64,000 bases of DNA from Azolla caroliniana (lineage: Eukaryota; Polypodiophyta), in contig JBHGNT010000003.1 in assembly GCA_043228905.1 (NCBI GenBank), forward strand, positions 3,968,001 to 4,032,000, in the 5' to 3' direction. Both the position numbers and the translations under genes were made by a program. Positions within the stretch are counted from its first letter, which is position 1. The number at the start of each line of letters is the position of its first letter. This document shows, one piece after another, positions 1-10,461 of the stretch. The notes under the pieces were generated by a model that worked only from the letters and a program-made list of their open reading frames with translations, did not search any database and was not told where the DNA came from.

Positions 1-296
1 AAAGTCCAGGATTCGAAGTGAAATTCTTGATTTGTTTAGTCAATCTACGCAGAGTGAATCGGTCCCTAAGGAACCCCGAAAGGGCAACGTCCGATGGGTA
101 CACGAAACCCCCATACGAAAAGCTGGGAACCATCCAACAATTGTGTGCGGTTTAAATATCTGAAGCCGTAACAATGAAAAGTGTTATTTTCAAAGAAGAT
201 ATAGAGGGGAGGGATCGGACCTTCCCCCAGTGTTGGTTCGTATTGAAGAGTTCTATAGGAAGAAACTACGAACTAGTTGAGCTAGCTAGACTCCGA
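1..296. other. Unassigned sequence left of a truncated gypsy pol
   Basis: No coding frame is recognisable. The stretch is richer in GC and has a different texture from the AT-rich spacers elsewhere, with short self-complementary runs such as GGAACCCC/GAAAGGG near 70-90. Gypsy RNase H homology starts abruptly near 297. It looks like structured or organelle-derived DNA joined to the retroelement, but this is a guess from texture and I could not match it to a known gene. Confidence 0.25.
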
Positions 297-298
297 AG

Positions 299-2256
299 TT
301 GTTTCTACAACGAGGTAATGATGAAAAGCTACATCCTATAGCTTTTCACTCACGCAAGTTTGACGCTGCCGAAATCAACTACGAAATTCATGATAAGGAG
401 CTATTGGCAATAGTGGACTCTTTTACGCAATGGAGGCATTTTCTAGAGGGATCCTCTCATCAAGTCACTGTATTCAGTGACCACAAAAACCTTGCCTACT
501 TTCAGGACGCGTGTGTGTTAAATGGACGTCAAGCTCGGTGGGCCCAATTCCTCACGCGTTTCGACTTCAAAGTTACATATCATCTGGGGAAGCACCAAGG
601 GAAGGCAGATGCATTATCACGACATTCGTACCTAGCACCGCGTCCTCACAAGACAGCTTTCGATAACCAAAAGCAAGTAATCTTAGGACCGGCACGACTG
701 CAAGCAACACAGGTCTTTGGCATGCCCATGGATTCCCACGTTATCGATACCATACGTGAGGACTTGAAGACAGATGCTTTCGCCCAAGCCATTCTAGCAC
801 AAATCGATCCCTCTCGAGAATCTTGTTCGCAGTGGAACCACCAAGCACGGACTATCGGCAATTCAAATACCATGATGGATTTCTATTCTTTAAAAAACTC
901 TTGTATGTTCCTAATGGTTCTGGTCGCCTTCGAGTAGTCCAAAACTGTCATGACACATATACAACTGGGCATTTTGGTAGTACTAAAACATTAGATTTAG
1001 TACAACGATCATTCTGGTGGCCCCGTATGCGACAATTTGTCGAAGATTTTGTTCGAACTTGTGATACATGTTGCAGAGCAAAAATGCCAAGGCATCATCC
1101 ATATGGTTTATTAGAACCATTACCAATTCCAAGCAAGTCGTGGCAATCCATTGCTCTAGACTTCATCACAGATCTTCCAGTCTGTAAGGGGTTCAATGCG
1201 ATTCTAAAAATAGTAGATTGATATACGAAGATGGCTCATTTCTTGCCATGTACTAAGGAAATCTCCAGTGAAGAAACCGTTGAAATTGTCATGCGTGAAG
1301 TATGTCGACATCATGGCCTTCCCGATAGTATCATCAGCGACCGTGGACCCCAGTTCGTATCAAAATTCTGGAAGCACCTTTTTAAAATGCTCAAGGTTAC
1401 TTGTAACCTCTCCTCCGGCTACCACCCACAAACCGATGGCCAAGCAGAACAAACAAATCAAACGCTGGAGCAGTATCTTCGGTGCTTTCTAAGCTATCAT
1501 CAAGATGATCGGGTAGATATTCTCCACTTCGCCGAATTTGCCTATAATAACTTTGTCCACGCATCGACTAAAGTTATGTCATTTTATGCTTATACGGGCT
1601 AGCACCCTCAGTGGTGTGTATTTGAAACCCTAGAGTTGTCCACAAATCCTTGCGCAGAGGATCGTTTAGAGCGGTTACGCAAGATACAAGCCGATTTATC
1701 TACTCATCTCCAGCAAGCTCAACAAACACACAAGGTTTACGCGGATCGTCATCGACTTCCATCCAGTTTTAACATTGGAGATCGGGTATGGCTACTACGA
1801 TGACACATCAAGACTACTTGCCCATGAAAGAAGTTGGATTATCGGCGATTAGGTCCTTTCCGTATTATAGGAAGGATTAATGATGTCGTTTTCTGTCTCG
1901 ATCTACCTCCGCAACTTCGGATACATCCAGTGTTTCATAGTTCTCTCCTCAAACCCTATCAAGAGAACACCATCCCAGGACGTATTACACAGCCTCCACC
2001 CTCGATCGAGCTTGAAGATGGACCTGAGTACAAGGTTGCCGCCATCCTTGATTCCAAGATTGTTCGCAACAAGCTCTACTATCTAGTCGATTGGCTAGGA
2101 TATAGTCCTAGCGAGCATACTTGGGAACCGATAAAGAATGTGACCAATCCTCATGCTCTTCTTGAAGACTTCCATCGTCAATATCCAGACAAACCGGGTC
2201 CTCAATCCAAAACGACTCGTGACACTCATCGTTTTAAAGAAGGGATAGTGTCATGA
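299..2256 (+). pseudogene. Ty3/gypsy chromovirus pol remnant (RNase H, integrase, chromodomain)
   Basis: The sequence reads in order as the 3' part of a gypsy polyprotein. RNase H lies at about 299-640 ([38 protein letters not shown]). The integrase zinc-binding part follows at about 900-1090 (H...H...CDTCCRAK). The integrase core is at about 1140-1600 (LDFITDLP, ISDRGPQF, GYHPQTDGQAE). A chromodomain ends the frame at about 2020-2190 ([17 protein letters not shown]), which places it among chromoviruses, whose chromodomain guides integration. It is dead: the reading frame changes near 830-900, TGA falls at 1219, TAG near 1600 and TGA near 1801. Gag, protease and most of reverse transcriptase are missing from the 5' side. 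Confidence 0.9.
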
Positions 2257-2540
2257 TATGGCAAGACTCGAACCCATGACCCTATGCTACATGAGTCGAG
2301 CTCTTACCATTAGACTATGTATTGTAATACAAAAAATATTATTTTCATTTAAGTTTTATTATAGGAAATTGATGTATATTCTAGAGTTCTCTAGAACATT
2401 CTAGAAACTTCAGGAGTACTCCTGAGAACACTATAAAAGGAGGCACAAGGCATTATTTCAAACCAAATCGGTTCAACGCCAGTCTTAAGCCTCCTAGCTA
2501 CTATTGTATACTCTCTTCACATAATATATATCTTTTATCA

Positions 2541-2583
<43 letters not shown>

Positions 2584-2679
2584 CACTCTTTCCTTCTCTC
2601 GAGAGTTCTACACCTCTCTTAGTACTAATCCTTATCTTTTAGTACTAACTCCTTCTCTGGCATAGTACTAATCCTTACA
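2249..2679 (+). repeat. 3' LTR of the gypsy remnant
   Basis: The LTR begins TGTCATGATATGG directly after a purine-rich tract (AAAGAAGGGATAG), as expected for a 3' LTR. The chromodomain frame stops 8 nt inside it. A TATA box (TATAAAA, 2432-2438) and a (CT)n tract (2545-2580) fit U3/R-U5 organisation. The right end near TTACA at 2679 is approximate. No second LTR is in the window, so it cannot be confirmed by pairing. Confidence 0.5.
2260..2317 (-). other. tRNA-like segment, antisense inside the LTR
   Basis: On the minus strand the segment reads TAGTCTAATGGTAAGAGC, resembling an A box, and about 30 nt later GGGTTCGAGTCTTGCC, resembling a B box. Arm pairing is poor and no convincing anticodon stem forms, so it is a tRNA-like sequence and not a tRNA gene. 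A similar antisense motif occurs inside the LTR-like element at 32825-33693. Confidence 0.4.
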
Positions 2680-3096
2680 ACTAATAAGTTATTACTAACC
2701 TTAATTTTTTAATAAAGCATAGATAATAGTAATAACGTATTAACTTATAAGTATAAAAAAGATGGTTAGTAAAAGTTTTAGTTTTAACTTAAAACTTAAA
2801 ATTAAACCTAGAGTCTACACTCGAGTATCTTAGAGTATTTAACAAAGGACTAATGTTATTGTTTAAAATTTAAATCGATTTGAGAATTTATATCATGAGT
2901 CATGATTCATCATTACAAGTTATATGATATGATTTTAAGCGTGTTTTTAAAAAACATATAATATATATACATATATATAAATTTATAATATTGTCATATA
3001 TATATATTAGACTAGACTCTAGAGTCTAGTATATTACACACTTTATACTACATAGTTTTTAGTTTTTAGTAAGGCCTAAACTTGACAAGTTAGTCT
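2680..3096. other. AT-rich spacer with a dispersed repeat and a palindrome
   Basis: No gene is seen. A repeat at 2680-2812 (CTAATAAGTTATTACTAACC ... GTAAAAGTTTTAGTTTTAAC) recurs at 4411-4527 and has a 9-bp internal inverted repeat, TTACTAACC/GGTTAGTAA, so it may be a small MITE. A perfect 20-nt palindrome lies at 3011-3030. Confidence 0.55.
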
Positions 3097-3860
3097 TAAA
3101 GTTTTTTGACGGGCATTTTTTAAAGATGTATGTCATATGACATAAGATTGCAAAAACAACAGCATCGTGAAGTGTTGTGGCATGGCTTGATCACTCCGTT
3201 GATAGGTGGACGGACGCCCTCAATGCGGATAGTTGGTGTTATGTATGCATGAGAGGCGAAATCGCGAAGATTCGATTTGAGAGAAGCTTGCAGTCCGCCT
3301 CCCCTAGGTTCCCGGATATTTGGATGCTTATCGCAGGCTTCACCCTGTGGTATGTATGGAAAGCACGTTGCCTAAAGGTCTTTCAGGATCTGGTGCGGCC
3401 CCCCGGAGGAAGTGATAATGGACATATGGTTTGCGCTTAGCAGCTACTTATGAGGGCAATTGGACGAGGTCTGTAGCCATTCCAATGACGTGGTTACGAC
3501 CCGTTTGCACTTTTGGCAGAAATGGCCAAACACGCCTATGGTGGCACAAGGAGGAAGTGGCTCGAGGTGGAACTACCAGCCCCCACGTTGGCTGTTTTCG
3601 GCTCACTTACCACCCTCCCTTCGATGTCGACCCTAGGAGGTGTCTCGTAGTAGCCATCACTGAAGGGCACCATTTTTAGTTATAGGTACTTACATTAAGT
3701 AGTCAGTCCAAAAGGCAATGTAACTAGTCTCCTTTTCTTGAACCTGATCAAAGGGAGATTCCTCGTTCTCTGTATAAGCCTCCTTGTACAGTCTCTTTGT
3801 AATAATCCTTCCTAACTAATGGGAAAGTAGCTTCATTTTAGGGAAAAAAAAAAAAAAAAA
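3097..3860 (+). mobile_element. 5'-truncated L1-type LINE, 3' end with poly(A)
   Basis: A broken frame (3177-3440, then 3431-3679) matches the C-terminal part of plant LINE ORF2, ending in the W-x-W-K type block FTLWYVWKARCLKVFQ. A 3' UTR follows with the family-specific end CTAACTAATGGGAAAGTAGC and a poly(A) run at about 3842-3860. Other copies of the same tail are at 4705-5004, about 40600-41320 and 55624-55710. The frame has stops and is not functional. I did not find a clear target-site duplication here. Confidence 0.7.
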
Positions 3861-4205
3861 CATGTCATTTTACATATAGATTTTAGAAATGAAAAGATCT
3901 ATGTAATGTTACATTGTTATATATTTCATTGCTATAGAAAGCACATAAAGATACACAAATCAACATAACTACCTCACCAAGATAATGAAATATATAAAAT
4001 AAATATCATGTTAATGTATTTAAGCCAAAACACAAACAACATATTTATCGATAATCATAATCTATTCTTGCAAAGTGGATACAATAAACATAAAAAAAAC
4101 ATATAAATTGAATACTTAATCATCATATATTCCGTAAAACCCAAAAAGATACAAAAATGTTTATCATACCGTAGCTCGTCATACTAAGCATTGTGCATTA
4201 TGTGT

Positions 4206-4406
4206 CTACTTCAATGGTACCATCCTTCCATCTTTCTCTTCAAACCAAAGGTTAAATATATCCTTCCAACAAATGTTTGATATATCTTGAGCATTTAAGG
4301 ATATAAACATCAAAACATCTAAAGTTTCCAAAGATAAACCTTTTTAATATAATTTTTTGTGATATTTTGACGTGAAAAGCCTCGTTCACATGCAACTATT
4401 TTCTAT
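4206..4406 (-). pseudogene. hAT-like transposase C-terminal relic (dimerisation region)
   Basis: On the minus strand the end of a transposase-like frame can be read: an ERGFSRQN block (about 4380-4400), then after a frameshift LSLETLDVLMFISLN, ICWKDIFNLW and a stop at 4206-4208. The order ERGFS-x-x-N then LETLDVLM is typical of the C-terminal dimerisation region of hAT-family and domesticated hAT proteins. Only about 65 codons survive and a frameshift is present. Its likely 5' flank is the repeat at 4530-4690, which implies a large internal deletion. Confidence 0.55.
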
Positions 4407-4410
4407 ACTA

Positions 4411-4527
4411 ATAAGTTATTACTAACCTTAATTTGTTAATAAAGCATAGATGATACTTATTAGTAATAACTTAATAAGTATAAAAAGAATGGTTGGTAAA
4501 AGTTTTAGTTTTAACTTAAAACTTCTG
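4411..4527. repeat. Second copy of the 2680-2812 repeat
   Basis: The sequence closely matches 2680-2812, from CTAATAAGTTATTACTAACC to TTTTAACTTAAAACTT, in the same orientation and with small indels. It is non-coding and possibly a MITE. Confidence 0.65.
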
Positions 4528-4529
4528 TA

Positions 4530-4690
4530 CTAAAAGTATTTAATTTCAATATAATACAAGCAGTCAATTTATTGCATAGGTAATACAAAAACTATATGTA
4601 TAATATTATATAATGTGATAGATGGTAACTTACCTATTTAAAATGTTGAAGCTTGAAGGATGTATTCTTGAAGTGTTCTATTGTTGCTGC
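4530..4690 (-). repeat. Inverted match to 15236-15440 (hAT-like 5' flank)
   Basis: The reverse complement shares blocks with 15236-15440, including TATCCTTCAAGCTTCAACAT, TACAAAAACTATAT-type runs and TATATTGAAAT. At 15 kb this block leads into a zinc-finger-like coding relic, so both look like ends of one hAT-like family. Confidence 0.5.
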
Positions 4691-4704
4691 AGAACAACTA
4701 CATG

Positions 4705-5004
4705 TAAAGTTTTTTGACGGGCATTTTTTAAAGATGTATGTCATATGACATAAGATTGCAAAAACAAAAGCATCGTGGAGTGTTGCGGCATGGCTTGATC
4801 ACTCCGTTGATAGGTGGACGGACGCCCTCAATGCGGAGAGTTGGTGCTACGTATGCATGAGAGGCAAAATCACCAAGATTCAATTTGAGAGAGGCTTGCA
4901 GTCCGCATCCCCTAGGTTTCCGGACATTTGGATGCTGATCGCAGGCTTCACCCTGTGGTATGTATGGAAAGTGCGTTGCCTAAAGGTCTTTAAGGATCAA
5001 GTCT
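4705..5004 (+). mobile_element. Second LINE ORF2 C-terminal fragment
   Basis: A near copy of 3097-3400, starting at the same boundary (TAAAGTTTTTTGACGGGC) and containing the same ASPRFPDIW and FTLWYVWK blocks. It breaks off after GTCTTTAAGGATCAAG, before the LINE 3' end. The shared left boundary with the 3.1-kb copy suggests duplication of an already inserted fragment instead of independent truncations. Confidence 0.65.
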
Positions 5005-5121
5005 GAAATAAAAGTAACCTGTTGATCTATGCATGGGAGATTCCACTTGTGCAACGGTCTTTAAGGATCAAGTCTGAAATAAAAGTAACCTGCTGATCTA
5101 TGCATGGGAGATTCCACTTGT
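4985..5121. repeat. Two-unit tandem repeat, 71-bp period
   Basis: Two near-identical units (GGTCTTTAAGGATCAAGTCT ... GAGATTCCACTTGT) lie head to tail and differ mainly at one T/C. The second unit ends before GCAAC. Confidence 0.85.
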
Positions 5122-6680
5122 AACAACATTTTGTGACTTTGATCATTATCTCATGTGGTTGTGGTCATTCCTATGATTGATCGTTTGTAATCTAACAACT
5201 ATTCAACCAATGAAAGTGGAGTCCTATCTACAATAGGCATTCTCGATTTCTGTTTATCTATGATAGCAATAGTTCTGCATCCTTCACTGAGAAATCTATG
5301 TTAAAATCAGTGGTAGCATGCTTAGATCTCATAATAGGCTGAGCAATGGTGGAGATAGTCAATCTAAGACAAAACAATGTCCATTCTCAAAGCTATTATA
5401 GAGCTAGGTGGACCATTTACCTGTGATGTTAACTTGCATTTGTACCTTAGCAATTTTTTCTTTTAACTTTGAAATTTTATAGATAGGTTGAACAATTTGT
5501 ACAATGCCTGATGGTGCCTTTTATTATTATCTAGGATGAATTTTACTACCACTATTTGGACTGTTGGTTGAAGCCTTCTTAGCAAATACAATCTTTTGGA
5601 TTCGGCTATTCTGGATCTTTTCAACACAATCCTTACTGTTAGTGAATTTTTATATGTTGAATGGACAAGGTATGACAGAGAGAACATGGTCGGCCATCCA
5701 TCCATCCATCCATCATGAACTTCAACTAAACCAACCAGAGACCTCTCTCGCTTGTTCGAACTCCGTTTTCCTGCTGATCCGATAATGTGAAATTTTGCTG
5801 CTTAAATTTGCTTTATTATTTTAGGCTACAGAGGTTATCACGGTTAAAGAACAATGGCCTGAACCTGTGAGTGCGAGGGGAAAGGTAATATTTGCTGATG
5901 GCAGGAAAGATGGATTTCGGGAAGAATGTACCAAGAAGGACACACAAGAGATCTTGATAAAGAGATCTTATTTCACCACTCACGCTTTGTTACAGTGATA
6001 TTTAACTGATCTGTATTTGTTTGTGTCTAGTGGCGCAAGACCACACTCATTAATCAGATATAGACATAGGAATCGGTGTACTTTGCTAAATTGAGAAGGT
6101 TTGTCAATTATGCCATAAAGAGGAATTATTTGAGGAGCACTTTGGCAATCCTTGTTGCAAATGGACTCTCACAATTAGAGATATTTGGGGCTGTTTTGAT
6201 TAGATATCAGTCAATTTAGATGGGTCTCTCTAGATGAGTACATGGCCACCACATAGATGTCTTGTACATAGGTAAATGCCAAGACTCAACGCCTTAAATG
6301 GCAAAACAAAGAAAAAAACAACCGAAAGATACATGACACTGATGGTCCAATAGGCTTCTGTACTAAAATATATGACTGTATGACCATGATTTTTCATGTT
6401 AAACATTTTGATGATATTCCATTTGCTATCGTATGATTATTTTCCTATGCAGGTTCTCACGGGTACATCCAGGCTTCTTTGATTGCCAAAGATGTAAGGA
6501 TAATTTTCTCAGGGTGAATACATGTGATTTGAGTTCTGATGAATGTCATGGGATTTTATGTACCCCACATGTATGTCATATAGAGAAACCAAAGGGAGGA
6601 CACCAATTCCTCGGCCTTCGTTTTTCTTGAGGGTAATCATGAGTATGCTTGAATAAAGGTGCGAGAATGAGGAGGCTAAT

Positions 6681-6721
<41 letters not shown>

Positions 6722-6746
6722 CCATGGATGTAGGGGATGAGGATGT
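5122..6746. other. Spacer without supported gene
   Basis: No gene can be supported. One piece looks exon-like: about 5825-5884, preceded by TTATTATTTTAG and followed by AAAG|GTAATA. It has no recognisable protein and no partner exons. An (AG)n microsatellite lies at 6683-6719, just left of the solo LTR. Confidence 0.5.
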
Positions 6747-7606
6747 TGTTAATTATCCGGTCACTATTTTGTTTTGTTTTTTTTTAATAACATTTATTAT
6801 TATTATTATTAGATAGTAATATGAAACAAAACAAAAGTTTTGTTTCTTTAGTAATTATTACCCTTACTTTATTCTTTAAAAGGGTAAATGTAAGTTACGT
6901 TTTTTAGTGAGTAAAGAAAGAAAATAATAATACTAATAATAATAATAAAGAGTAAAACAAAACAAAACGACCGTTTTTGTTTTGAGAGAGACAAAGAGAA
7001 GGTGGAAAGGAGATATATATATATGGGAAGAGATGAGAACAAAGTATGAGAGGGTGAAGGAGAGTGAAGCATTGTGAAGCATAGAGAAGCTTAGTGAAGC
7101 TTGGTGAAGCTTGGTGAAGCTTGGTGGAGCTTGGTGGAGCTTGGTGAAGCTTGGTGGAGCTTGGTGAAGCTTGGTGCTCGACTCATCTACTCTTAATCTT
7201 CTTTCCATCTCCGCTACTCAACGTGAGATCTACACGGCTACTACTTCGACTTGTGGACATTCTTATCCGGGTTTTCTTCTCTCTTCTTTTCTACTATATG
7301 CTTGAGAGATAGTCTTATCCCTTTGGATTATTGTACCAATTTTGTCGGTAGTATTATGCTACATATCTCTACATATTTCTAGTATATCTAGAAGTAGAAC
7401 TTGTACTTTGTGTTGTATCTCTTTCTTGATAGTGGATTGGTTTTGGACTTTTGTCCCGTGGTTGTTTCCCTCATTGAGGGTTTTTCCACGTTAAATCTTG
7501 TGTAATCTTTTTGTGTCATTGTGTGTATGTTGTTGTGTTCCTTTTACATTATAATCGAGCATAAAACGTGACGCGTGTTACACTCTTACGTGTCTATACC
7601 TCATCA
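6747..7606 (+). mobile_element. Probable solo LTR (860 bp, copia-like)
   Basis: The element starts TGTTAATTATCC and ends TACCTCATCA, flanked by a perfect 5-bp duplication GATGT (6742-6746 and 7607-7611). The right part has LTR-like text common in plant copia LTRs: a GTGGATTGGTTTTGGACTTT block and the GTCCCGTGGTTGTTTCCCTC - TTTTTCCACG stretch near 7430-7500. No internal region or second LTR is present. The terminal inverted repeat is minimal (TG..CA), so support rests on the target duplication and the LTR-type text. Confidence 0.6.
7061..7176. repeat. 10-bp minisatellite (TTGGTGAAGC)n
   Basis: About 11 head-to-tail decamers, drifting from AGAGTGAAGC on the left to near-identical TTGGTGAAGC/TTGGTGGAGC units on the right. 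It lies inside the solo LTR. It produces an antisense repetitive frame (KLHQAPPSFT) that is not a gene. Confidence 0.95.
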
Positions 7607-9130
7607 GATGTTGGCCATCTGGTGGGCCATTAATCAAAAGGATTGTGATTATGCAAGCAGAGGTATATATAGTACTTTAGAAACAAAAGAGAGTTTTGTA
7701 TATTTCTCAAACTAGGCCCAATAATATTAACATACATATATCGTTGTATTAGGTCCTTTAAAGTATACATGTATTAACACACATGTATATAATTTCAGGA
7801 GAAATGAATGTAAAAATTGAGGGTCATTTTTGCCCTTCTACCAAATTTGCCATGTCAAGTTTGTGTGCCTTAATTGACTATATTGTCACATTGTGTCTTT
7901 GAGTGTTGTATTACTCTATGGTGGTTTAGATCTTTAGATCATAGTTCAATGTCCCTACCTCCAACAAGGGTTATTTTCACACTCTAACATAGAGATATAT
8001 TTTCCCAAATTTAATGTCGATATTTCCAAAACATTTCTTCATTAGGGAAGGGCTCTGTTGGCCTCTTTTACTTGATTATTTGTAATGTTGAACCTCTTGG
8101 TGATGTAGTCGAGGTTGTGGAGCCTTCAACTATTGAGAAGATAAGTACCGCATCTCGAACTTTTGAGGCTGTTTGCAAATGCTAGGAATTGAAGTGAAAA
8201 TCGGATTAATGTTGTGGTGTAATGGTATAAATCCTTGATGTCAGATTGTTTCGATTAATATTGTGTTATATTAATATGAATTCTTGAACTGGATTGTAAT
8301 GTTCATCGTTTATGATGTAAATCCCCTGCAAGAGAGGCATAATGGTCCCACAATGCGATGCAAACAATCTTGTCCTTCCATCCCACATCCTGCCTTCTCC
8401 TAATGGCACTTGGTTTTTATTGCCATATGGCTTGACATTACGTATTTCTTTATCTACTAAAATACTTGGTAGAATATTTCACTAGATAAAGAAATACAAT
8501 CCGTCTTCCATCTTCCCCATTTCTACCAATGATAAATTACTCACTAGAGTGTCGGACGGTGGGGTATAGTTTGGATCGTACTTCAATCCTTGTTTATTGC
8601 CCTAAATGTATAGTATGTTCCCAATAATGAAGATTCCAGATAAAAAAGAATCATTACTGGGATAATCTGTTAGGAAGTTTTTGTTGTTTCTGCATATGGA
8701 TGATGTCCTATTTGTCTTGTTCACTTATGTCCTATGCCTTTGCTTTTCCAGGAACTTGAAGCTTTCATTGTTGATTCGAAGACATTTAAAGAGACCCACA
8801 CAACAAGGAATGGAAGAGGAACTCGATATATGTAGCTATGGTTCAAGGATGGGAAGAGATGAAAATTACTTCTCCGGATAGTAATAGCAGAAATCAATGA
8901 TTCGTCTTCCATCTTCCCCAATTCTACCAAGTACTTTGTGCCCTCTTATCTAAAATAATTGGAATTCGGCCATTTCTAACATCTTGAATTAGGTCGTTTC
9001 TAAAGTATAGATCAAGTGATCATCCATCCCGTTCTGCCTCACAGAGACTATTCACTCAGCAAATGCAAAATGTATTACCCAACCATCTCGATTCTTCCTG
9101 TAAATATGATATGTCTCTCTACATAGTCCT
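7607..9130. other. Spacer without supported gene
   Basis: No protein is recognised. A perfect 15-bp inverted repeat (GTATTTCTTTATCTA at 8442-8456 and its complement at 8483-8497) forms a hairpin with a 26-nt loop. From about 8870 the sequence matches 39480-39620, the left part of the duplicated Roco unit. Confidence 0.6.
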
Positions 9131-9572
9131 GTGGACTGTCTTATCCAAGAATGTCATTTAATTAATGGTTTGAATGTCTACATTGGGGTCTCAAAGTTTA
9201 CATTACGAGATTGTGGCAGAAATTACACGCTTTTGTCGAATAGGAAAGGTAGAGATGTGGATGATATTATGTGGAACAAGAAGGGTGATGATCAACTAGC
9301 TGTCTCTCTGATTGCTGCATGCCAAATTAACATCGTGGAAGCAAAAGGCGAACTCAAGACACATCTACTGTATGGAATGAAGGTTTTAGGTGAAGAGCTT
9401 CTTTTGTAGGATAGATTACGAGGAAGATTATTTAGAAGCGATTCTTGCAAACAAGAAGCCATCCAATGATCTCATAGTGTATCAATATCCAAAATGCCAA
9501 GGACTCCGAATATCGAAAGTTGATGATAGGAGGATGTTGCTTCTTTATTTCCTCCATAGATTAAGAGTCTAG
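9131..9572 (+). pseudogene. Unrecognised coding relic in the Roco duplicon
   Basis: I do not recognise this protein. An open stretch (9131-9409) contains LAVSLIAACQINIVEAKGEL. The same peptide block recurs at about 40447-40549 (VVASLIATCQINIVEAKGEL) and 48765-48852 (VACVIAVCQVNIMEANGEV). The frame jumps near 9400 into a second short open stretch ending at 9572. Every copy lies 1-2 kb 3' of a Roco copy and points toward it. Peptide conservation between copies suggests an old coding exon, but no start, partner exons or domain can be named. Confidence 0.4.
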
Positions 9573-10461
9573 CATATTGTCTCTATCTCCTTATCACGAT
9601 GAGTGACAAAGTGAGTACATTATGATTAAACTAGAAAGAAATTCTAGCTCTTCCTATAGTAAATTAAGAACAGACACAAAAATGTAAACCATTAAAATTG
9701 CTTTTAATGACAACATACAAATGTAATTACAGGTTAAGAATGCTCAAGTAATATACACATATGTGACCTTCTGGCTTAAATGTGACCACTGTATACAAAA
9801 CGCTTGGATTGAAATTGCTTAACCACTGTACACAACCCTCATTAAATGCTTCCAAATGTGTAAGTGTACATCTATAGGGTTTAATGAGCTTTGGAAATGT
9901 GTAAAAACGTGTATCAAGTTTTGCCTTCTTGTTCAAAGAGCTTAAGCAGATGTATACAAAAGTAACCTACATTTGTTTCAGATACACACACTTATGCCGC
10001 AGTATGCATGGAATGGCATGTTTCAAAGAGCTCGAAGTATATACGTCTTCCAGGTGGCGACACTTATGGTGCACTGTGCATGGAGTAACATCAATAATCT
10101 TCACAAACAATAGTAACCTAAGTGCACTAATGCATATATAGTGAGTTAGAGAATATTAACCTCCACTTGCTAGAGCTCGGAAAGTTGTCAGCCTTATCAC
10201 TCGTGTGCATTTTATGTCGTTAAAAAGATAAGACTCTAATCAAGAGAGACATGTGCTCAATGCAACATACCTAGAGGAGACAGGTTGATTAGAAAATAAC
10301 ACATTGTATACTTATTTCAAATCCACAAATAAGCTTGAGATTAATCACAAAATCCATTTAGGCATGGTGAAGCAACTACATATAAAAGTTTACAATAAAA
10401 GAAACCTTTCCAAACAAATGAGAGAATGTTGTTTAGTCAAATTTGCATAACACAATATGAT
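9573..10461. other. 3' flank of Roco copy A, shared with copy D flank
   Basis: No gene is seen. 9573-9700 matches 48870-49000 (ATCACGATGAGT, GTACATTATGATTAAAC), and about 10250-10330 matches the tandem units at 49.7-50.0 kb (CAACATACCTAGA). These are remnants of the duplicated unit. Confidence 0.6.

Noticed and set aside
5825-5884. Exon-like piece with acceptor and donor
   Set aside because: No recognised protein, no partner exons and very short; noted only in the spacer entry.
7061-7176. Could the repeat array be a CRISPR-like array?
   Set aside because: Units are contiguous decamers without spacers, and the genome is a plant's.
6933-7208. Minus-strand frame with repeated KLHQAPPSFT
   Set aside because: Translation of the 10-bp minisatellite; no gene.
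8681-8881. Small open frames at 8.7-8.9 kb on both strands
   Set aside because: Short, no homology recognised, and expected by chance.
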